This document shows, piece after piece, positions 6,739 to 9,967 of a DNA stretch of 9,967 bases. Location of the stretch: positions 1 to 9,967 of the forward strand of contig JAIFNK010000028.1 in the NCBI GenBank assembly GCA_020047775.1, read 5' to 3'. Every line of letters starts with the position of its first letter. Within the stretch, counting starts at the first letter, position 1. The notes below the pieces were generated by a model. The model had not been told where the DNA came from. It was given only the letters and a program-made list of their open reading frames with translations, and searched no databases. This DNA comes from Akkermansia sp. Its GTDB lineage: Bacteria > Verrucomicrobiota > Verrucomicrobiia > Verrucomicrobiales > Akkermansiaceae. Both the position numbers and the translations under genes were made by a program.

Positions 6739-7973
6739 CTTGTTTTCCAGTTGATCAGCCAGCCGGTCGAAACCGAGAGCATCACGATGCCACAGATGCT
6801 TCGGGTTGTCAGCCCCATCTCGCGCCAATCGGGTTTCAGCAACATCCATGACGGCTCGGCACCTTCACGCCAGCCCATCGCGGCCAGCGTGAGGATCATC
6901 ACCACCACCGCCCCGTGCCACAGAGTCACGGAAGCCGCGCCCCCGACACGTCTCCCGGTTAGCAAGACCGCCAGCAGCGCGCAGAACGAGGTGGTGAATC
7001 CCGCCATTGCGAGATGGGAATGCGCGACCAAGCCCTGTGTGAATTTGATCCTGTCGAGAATCCACGGGAAATACATCAGATAGCCGGTCAGCACCAACAG
7101 CCCCCACCAGCCGAACATCGCCATCCGCCAGAAACGTGAATCACGCGGCCATGAAAAACCCTTCCAATCCCGCGCCAGCAGCCACGCCCACGGCGGCATG
7201 AGCAGCAGCGAGAAATTCTGCCACCAGTCGAAGTGCGTGCCACCCACGGCTTCCGCCACGCCGAAGAAAATCCAACAGAATCCAAAATACGCCCAAGTCC
7301 CCCACCCTGCCCTGCCTTTTCCTGACCCGGCAACCACCCGCGGCAGAAGCAACATCAGTCCGACCACGATCAGCGAGGAGCCCAGCAAACTCGACCCGGT
7401 CGGCCCACCCGTCAGGTGGTCCACCGGCGGATAAGTTTTCGGTGAAGCTGTCAGAATGATGACACCCGGCACCATCGCCAGGCCGACCAGTCCTCCGAGC
7501 GAAACCCTCCGTTTCAACTTCGTCCAGCCGCCCGCACGTTCCTTCCACGCCATGACCAGCACCGCCCACAGCATCACCAGCGCCACGACGAATGCCCACA
7601 ACGCGCCGTTTTTCCAATCCAGGAAAATCTTCCCGCCGGTCTCCCCGCCTAACCAGTGCAGCGCGCCCATCGCCAGCGCCGCCGACCACCCCCACACCGC
7701 CGCCGGCGCCCATGCCGCGGATTTGCTGCGGCCCACCTCATACATCGAAAAAAGCCACGCGACTAACGGCAGCGCCGTCCATCCGTAGAGTTGCACATTC
7801 AAATGCACCGGCACCCAGCGACCATACGTCCACTCTCCGACCTGCCACGACGGAACGAGCAACAAAACCGATAGATAGAGCCCGACCGCGTTTCCAAACA
7901 CCAACCAGCCCAAGGCATGTTTCACTGCGGTGGAAACACCCTCGTCTTCCGGCGCGGACGGGCTTTGAGACAT
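6735..7973 (-). CDS. Haem-copper oxidase subunit I-like protein (CcoN/NorB-related), CuB ligands not found
   Basis: This 412-residue protein has about 12 predicted membrane spans, the topology of the haem-copper oxidase catalytic subunit. H57 in PVHLNVQLYGW matches the low-spin haem ligand on helix II, and H318/H320 in VAHSHLAMAGF match the helix X pair (HxH) that binds the high-spin and low-spin haems in CcoN and NorB. The helix VI region that normally reads like WWYGHN here reads LTGGPTGSSLLG, with proline where the CuB histidine is expected. The HH pair of helix VII is absent; only H186 and H247 lie nearby. It may therefore be a dihaem electron-transfer or quinol-reactive protein, not an oxygen or NO reductase (inference by eye alignment). 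It is shorter than typical CcoN (about 470-540). Its ATG overlaps the ATPase stop by one base and its stop overlaps the next ATG by four. Confidence 0.8.
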   Translation of the reverse strand: MSQSPSAPEDEGVSTAVKHALGWLVFGNAVGLYLSVLLLVPSWQVGEWTYGRWVPVHLNVQLYGWTALPLVAWLFSMYEVGRSKSAAWAPAAVWGWSAALAMGALHWLGGETGGKIFLDWKNGALWAFVVALVMLWAVLVMAWKERAGGWTKLKRRVSLGGLVGLAMVPGVIILTASPKTYPPVDHLTGGPTGSSLLGSSLIVVGLMLLLPRVVAGSGKGRAGWGTWAYFGFCWIFFGVAEAVGGTHFDWWQNFSLLLMPPWAWLLARDWKGFSWPRDSRFWRMAMFGWWGLLVLTGYLMYFPWILDRIKFTQGLVAHSHLAMAGFTTSFCALLAVLLTGRRVGGAASVTLWHGAVVVMILTLAAMGWREGAEPSWMLLKPDWREMGLTTRSICGIVMLSVSTGWLINWKTR

Positions 7974-8647
7974 CAGTTGGAAATTCCGTCGATCCTGCCA
8001 TCGCGCATCCGGACCGTGCGATCGCAGCGGCTTGCAAGCTCGGGATCGTGAGTGGCGAAAACCAAAGTCCGCCCACGCGAGCGAACGAGCTCGATCAACA
8101 AGTCAAACACCCGCTCGCGGTTCTTCTCATCGAGCGCGCCGGTCGGTTCGTCGCAGAGCAGCAGTTCCGGATCATTCATCAACGAGCGAACCAACGCCCC
8201 GCGCTGGCGCTCGCCGCCGGAGAGTTCGCGCACCCGCTGGCCCAGCCGATGCTCGACGCCGGTCGCCACCGCCAGTTCCTGCAAGCGCGCCATGCTGTCG
8301 GCACGGTTCCCCCCTGCGGCGATGACCGGAACCATGCAGTTCTCCGCCAGAGTTAGATCCGGCATCAGATGATGGAACTGGAACACATATCCGATGTGAT
8401 GACGCAGTAAATCGACACGAGTGGACTCCTTCACCACATCGTAGCCGGACACCCGCACGTTTCCACGGTCCACTTCCTCGAGTCCGGAAATCACGTTGAG
8501 CAAGGTCGATTTCCCACAACCTGAAGTTCCACACAGCGCGACGATCTCGCCCTTCGGAACCTTCAGGCCCACACCCTTGAGCACCTCGATGCGGCCGCGA
8601 TCGAAGCTCTTCCAGACATCCTCCACGCATACTTGATTGTTCATCAT
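7973..8647 (-). CDS. ABC transporter ATP-binding protein, LolD/MacB type
   Basis: This 224-residue nucleotide-binding subunit energises the permease encoded just upstream. It has Walker A GTSGCGKST (40-48), Q-loop Q90 in YVFQFHHLMPDLTLAEN, signature LSGGERQR (142-149), Walker B LLLCDEP (162-168), D-loop GALD (170-173) and switch histidine H200. The FQFHHLMPDLTLAEN segment and the short length are typical of the LolD/MacB/FtsE group, which works with FtsX-fold permeases to move lipoproteins or periplasmic substrates mechanically (family knowledge). After the signature it reads GALVRSL where the family usually has VAIARAL. I chose the ATG at 8647, just after an AGGAG at 8652-8656; a second ATG at 8644 has better spacing and is equally possible. 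A TTG at 8668 is rejected because it precedes the ribosome site and overlaps the permease stop. The substrate is unknown. Confidence 0.9.
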   Translation of the reverse strand: MMNNQVCVEDVWKSFDRGRIEVLKGVGLKVPKGEIVALCGTSGCGKSTLLNVISGLEEVDRGNVRVSGYDVVKESTRVDLLRHHIGYVFQFHHLMPDLTLAENCMVPVIAAGGNRADSMARLQELAVATGVEHRLGQRVRELSGGERQRGALVRSLMNDPELLLCDEPTGALDEKNRERVFDLLIELVRSRGRTLVFATHDPELASRCDRTVRMRDGRIDGISN

Positions 8648-8651
8648 GTCT

Positions 8652-8657
8652 CTCCTT
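8652..8657 (-). promoter_or_regulatory. Shine-Dalgarno for the ABC ATPase
   Basis: AAGGAG on the - strand lies in the 13-bp gap between the permease stop (8661-8663) and the ATPase start. It is 4 nt from the ATG at 8647 and 7 nt from the ATG at 8644. It is among the clearest ribosome sites in the window and excludes the upstream TTG start. Confidence 0.7.
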
Positions 8658-8660
8658 TCG

Positions 8661-9773
8661 TTATTCAAATCTGAGTGCCTGCGCCGGCTTCAACCGGGCG
8701 GCGTAAAACGCCGGATACATCGCCCCGAGCAGCGCCGTGAAGGCGGCTAGCCCCATCGCACCGGCGACTTCCTGCCAGCCGATGTTCGGCTCGATGTAAC
8801 CCTGCAAGTCCGGAACCGCCTTGAGCAGGCGTAACCCGCCCGCGCTCAAACCCCAGCCCGCGACCGTGCCGATGGCCGAGACCAGCAGCGACTCGCCGAA
8901 AATCATCAGCGCCACCTGCGTCCGGGAAAATCCGCAAACCCGGGCGATGGCGATCTCCTTGATGCGGCTGAAAACCGAGAGGATCATCGTGTTCGTCACG
9001 CTCAGTCCGCCTAGCAGGAACGCGCACCCGCCGACCACCCAGGCCGTGGTTTTCATGATCTTGAACTGCGAGTAACTGCGGCTGAACTCCTCGTTCTCCA
9101 ACGCCGTTAGCTTTTCGTGTTTTTCCTCCATCCACGCCTTCACCTCGGACGACTCATGACCGGGCGCGAGCGCCACCGTCACCACCGAGCAGACGCCCTC
9201 CTTGTGAAACGCCTTCTGGCAGGCAAGCAGCGGCATGAAGACACCGCCGTTTTCAAAGCCGTTTTCCAACCGGACGACACCGGCCACCGGATAGACTCCC
9301 TGCCCGAGTTCGATGGTGCCACCGACCTTGGCCTTGAGAAAATCCGCCGCGCGCTCGCCGAGCACCACGCCCTCGCCATCGTCCTTGAACGCCGCCGCGC
9401 CGCCCTGGAGCCACTCGCCCTTGCGCAATCGCCCGTCCGTCGCACGAATCCCGAAGCACGTGACCACCGGCCTACCCGGAGCCGCGATGATGGAGAACAG
9501 CACCGGTTGCGCATCCTTCACGAAGGGCTGCGCTTCCAGCTCGGCGACGAGTTCCACCGGCACATTGCTGAAGAACAAATCCGACACGTTTTTCTCGAAC
9601 ACGACCATTTCCGAGTCACTCCGCAGGATCCGCTCGAACATCTTCACCGCCCCGCCTAACAAACCAACCACGCTCAGCATCGTCGCCACCCCCAGCGCGA
9701 TCCCGGTCGCGCCGATGGCCGTGCGGACGCGATGCCGCCGGAGGTTCGTGAAAATCATGTGCCAAAGACTCAT
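8661..9773 (-). CDS. ABC transporter permease, MacB/LolC (FtsX-fold) type
   Basis: This 370-residue protein has the layout of the MacB periplasmic-core plus FtsX family. A first membrane span (about 17-40) starts in VRTAIGATGIALGVATML, and a large periplasmic domain runs from about 45 to 245. Three more spans follow (about 248-270, 287-312 and 336-360), and it ends in KPAQALRFE, matching the usual PxxALRxE tail. IKEIAIARVCGFSRTQV (about 272-290) is the family's cytoplasmic coupling segment. With the ATPase 13 bp downstream it would form a type VII ABC transporter that undergoes periplasmic motion without classical substrate transport through the membrane. Likely jobs are lipoprotein release, or delivery of a cofactor or protein to the redox complex encoded in the same operon (inference). 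The start is the ATG at 9773; M6 (9758) is an alternative. No good Shine-Dalgarno is seen. Confidence 0.9.
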   Translation of the reverse strand: MSLWHMIFTNLRRHRVRTAIGATGIALGVATMLSVVGLLGGAVKMFERILRSDSEMVVFEKNVSDLFFSNVPVELVAELEAQPFVKDAQPVLFSIIAAPGRPVVTCFGIRATDGRLRKGEWLQGGAAAFKDDGEGVVLGERAADFLKAKVGGTIELGQGVYPVAGVVRLENGFENGGVFMPLLACQKAFHKEGVCSVVTVALAPGHESSEVKAWMEEKHEKLTALENEEFSRSYSQFKIMKTTAWVVGGCAFLLGGLSVTNTMILSVFSRIKEIAIARVCGFSRTQVALMIFGESLLVSAIGTVAGWGLSAGGLRLLKAVPDLQGYIEPNIGWQEVAGAMGLAAFTALLGAMYPAFYAARLKPAQALRFE

Positions 9774-9791
9774 GATGTTGCCGTGGGGTGA

Positions 9792-9859
9792 CGGAGCGCT
9801 GACTTGAGTCGGCGGGTTCCAGGAAAATGCGTGACTCGCCGGCTAAAGCCAGCGCTCCG
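9792..9859. repeat. REPIN: inverted pair of REP hairpins upstream of the ABC permease
   Basis: The left arm (9793-9814, + strand) is GGAG followed by CGCTGACTTGAGTCGGCG. The right arm (9837-9858, - strand) is GGAG followed by CGCTGGCTTTAGCCGGCG. They face each other across about 22 nt and match in 22 of 26 positions when compared in the same direction over slightly wider limits. Each arm also folds by itself into CGC-T-GRCT / AGYC-G-GCG. Against the copy at 2158-2181 the stem shows a compensatory change (GACT/AGTC to GGCT/AGCC), while the T-G mismatch is kept. This is the REPIN architecture of RAYT-mobilised repeats; no RAYT gene is in this window. Confidence 0.8.
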
Positions 9860-9913
9860 CAACGCCACATCTTCTATTTTAAAAACCATTTGCATTCATC
9901 CCTCTTGTTATCA

Positions 9914-9967
9914 TCAAACCGCAGCCGACAGCCTCATCGCCTCCGGCATCGGCACTTTTAACATCTC
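9914..9967 (-). CDS. Possible C-terminal end of an unidentified leftward gene
   Basis: On the - strand an open frame enters from the right edge and reads EMLKVPMPEAMRLSAAV before TGA at 9914-9916, followed at once by a second TGA (9911-9913). The 17 codons have plausible composition, but the fragment is too short to identify. If real, it lies about 140 bp upstream of the ABC permease on the same strand and could be an earlier gene of the same operon. Confidence 0.3.
   Translation of the reverse strand, partial: EMLKVPMPEAMRLSAAV

Larger units (their letters stand above)
4544..9773 (-). other. Five-gene operon: ABC permease, ABC ATPase, CcoN-like, 4-helix protein, membrane-cytochrome c fusion
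   Basis: All five genes run leftward. The junctions are a 13-bp gap (permease to ATPase), a 1-nt overlap TGATG (ATPase to CcoN-like), and two 4-nt ATGA overlaps (CcoN-like to the 132-residue protein, and that protein to the cytochrome c gene). Such spacing implies one transcript and translational coupling, so the ABC transporter and the redox proteins are likely made in fixed ratio. A confident promoter was not found; the leader is occupied by the REPIN at 9792-9859, and the operon may continue upstream beyond the window. Confidence 0.8.

Noticed and set aside
9876..9881. TAAAAT as a -10 box for the operon (- strand)
   Set aside because: No recognisable -35 hexamer lies 16-18 bp upstream, and there is no extended -10 TG, so I do not call a promoter.
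9770..9895. 41-codon leftward ORF (MQMVFKIEDVALRSAGF...) whose TGA overlaps the permease ATG
   Set aside because: The overlap looks like translational coupling, but most of the ORF is the REPIN itself and there is no convincing ribosome site. REP repeats regularly create such chance peptides.
1..9967. CRISPR arrays, tRNA, rRNA and riboswitches
   Set aside because: No regularly spaced direct repeats, no cloverleaf with a plausible acceptor/T-arm and no rRNA-like sequence were found by eye on either strand.

Overview
The window is GC-rich, gene-dense bacterial chromosome. Verrucomicrobiota (Luteolibacter/Verrucomicrobiaceae-like) is my best guess at the source. It rests on the gene set, the scarcity of strong Shine-Dalgarno sequences and the style of the dispersed GGAG hairpin repeats, and it is an inference, not a proof.

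Left part (1-2190). The window opens inside the 3' end of a large transglutaminase/DUF2126 protein on the + strand. A gene-free stretch with nested inverted repeats follows, and then an IS91-like HUH transposase on the - strand. The transposase core looks intact (HPHLH and a two-tyrosine motif), but its N-terminal zinc finger is cut short. A perfect 24-bp tandem repeat sits at its stop codon. A perfect 19-bp inverted repeat sits at its start. This looks like a decayed or rearranged insertion. A lone REP-type hairpin (2158-2181) lies between it and the next gene.

Middle (2191-4528). nadB (L-aspartate oxidase, - strand) and bioD (dethiobiotin synthase, + strand) are divergently transcribed from a 94-bp spacer. 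The spacer holds a good sigma-70-type promoter for nadB. Both are ordinary cofactor biosynthesis genes (NAD and biotin).

Right part (4544-9773, - strand). Five genes are packed head to tail, three of the four junctions having overlapping stop and start codons. In transcription order they are a MacB/LolC-type ABC permease, its ATPase, a 12-helix protein related to haem-copper oxidase subunit I (CcoN-like), a small four-helix membrane protein, and a fusion of a many-helix membrane domain to two cytochrome c domains, the first CcoO-like. The oxidase-like protein keeps the three haem-ligand histidines (H57, H318, H320), but I cannot find the three histidines that hold CuB. The operon therefore seems to encode a membrane electron-transfer complex that is not a standard oxygen reductase, coupled to an ABC exporter or lipoprotein-type transporter. 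This is the most interesting content of the window.

Right edge (9774-9967). A two-armed REPIN (inverted pair of REP hairpins) lies directly upstream of the operon. Beyond it is the possible 3' end of another leftward gene, whose identity could help explain the operon.
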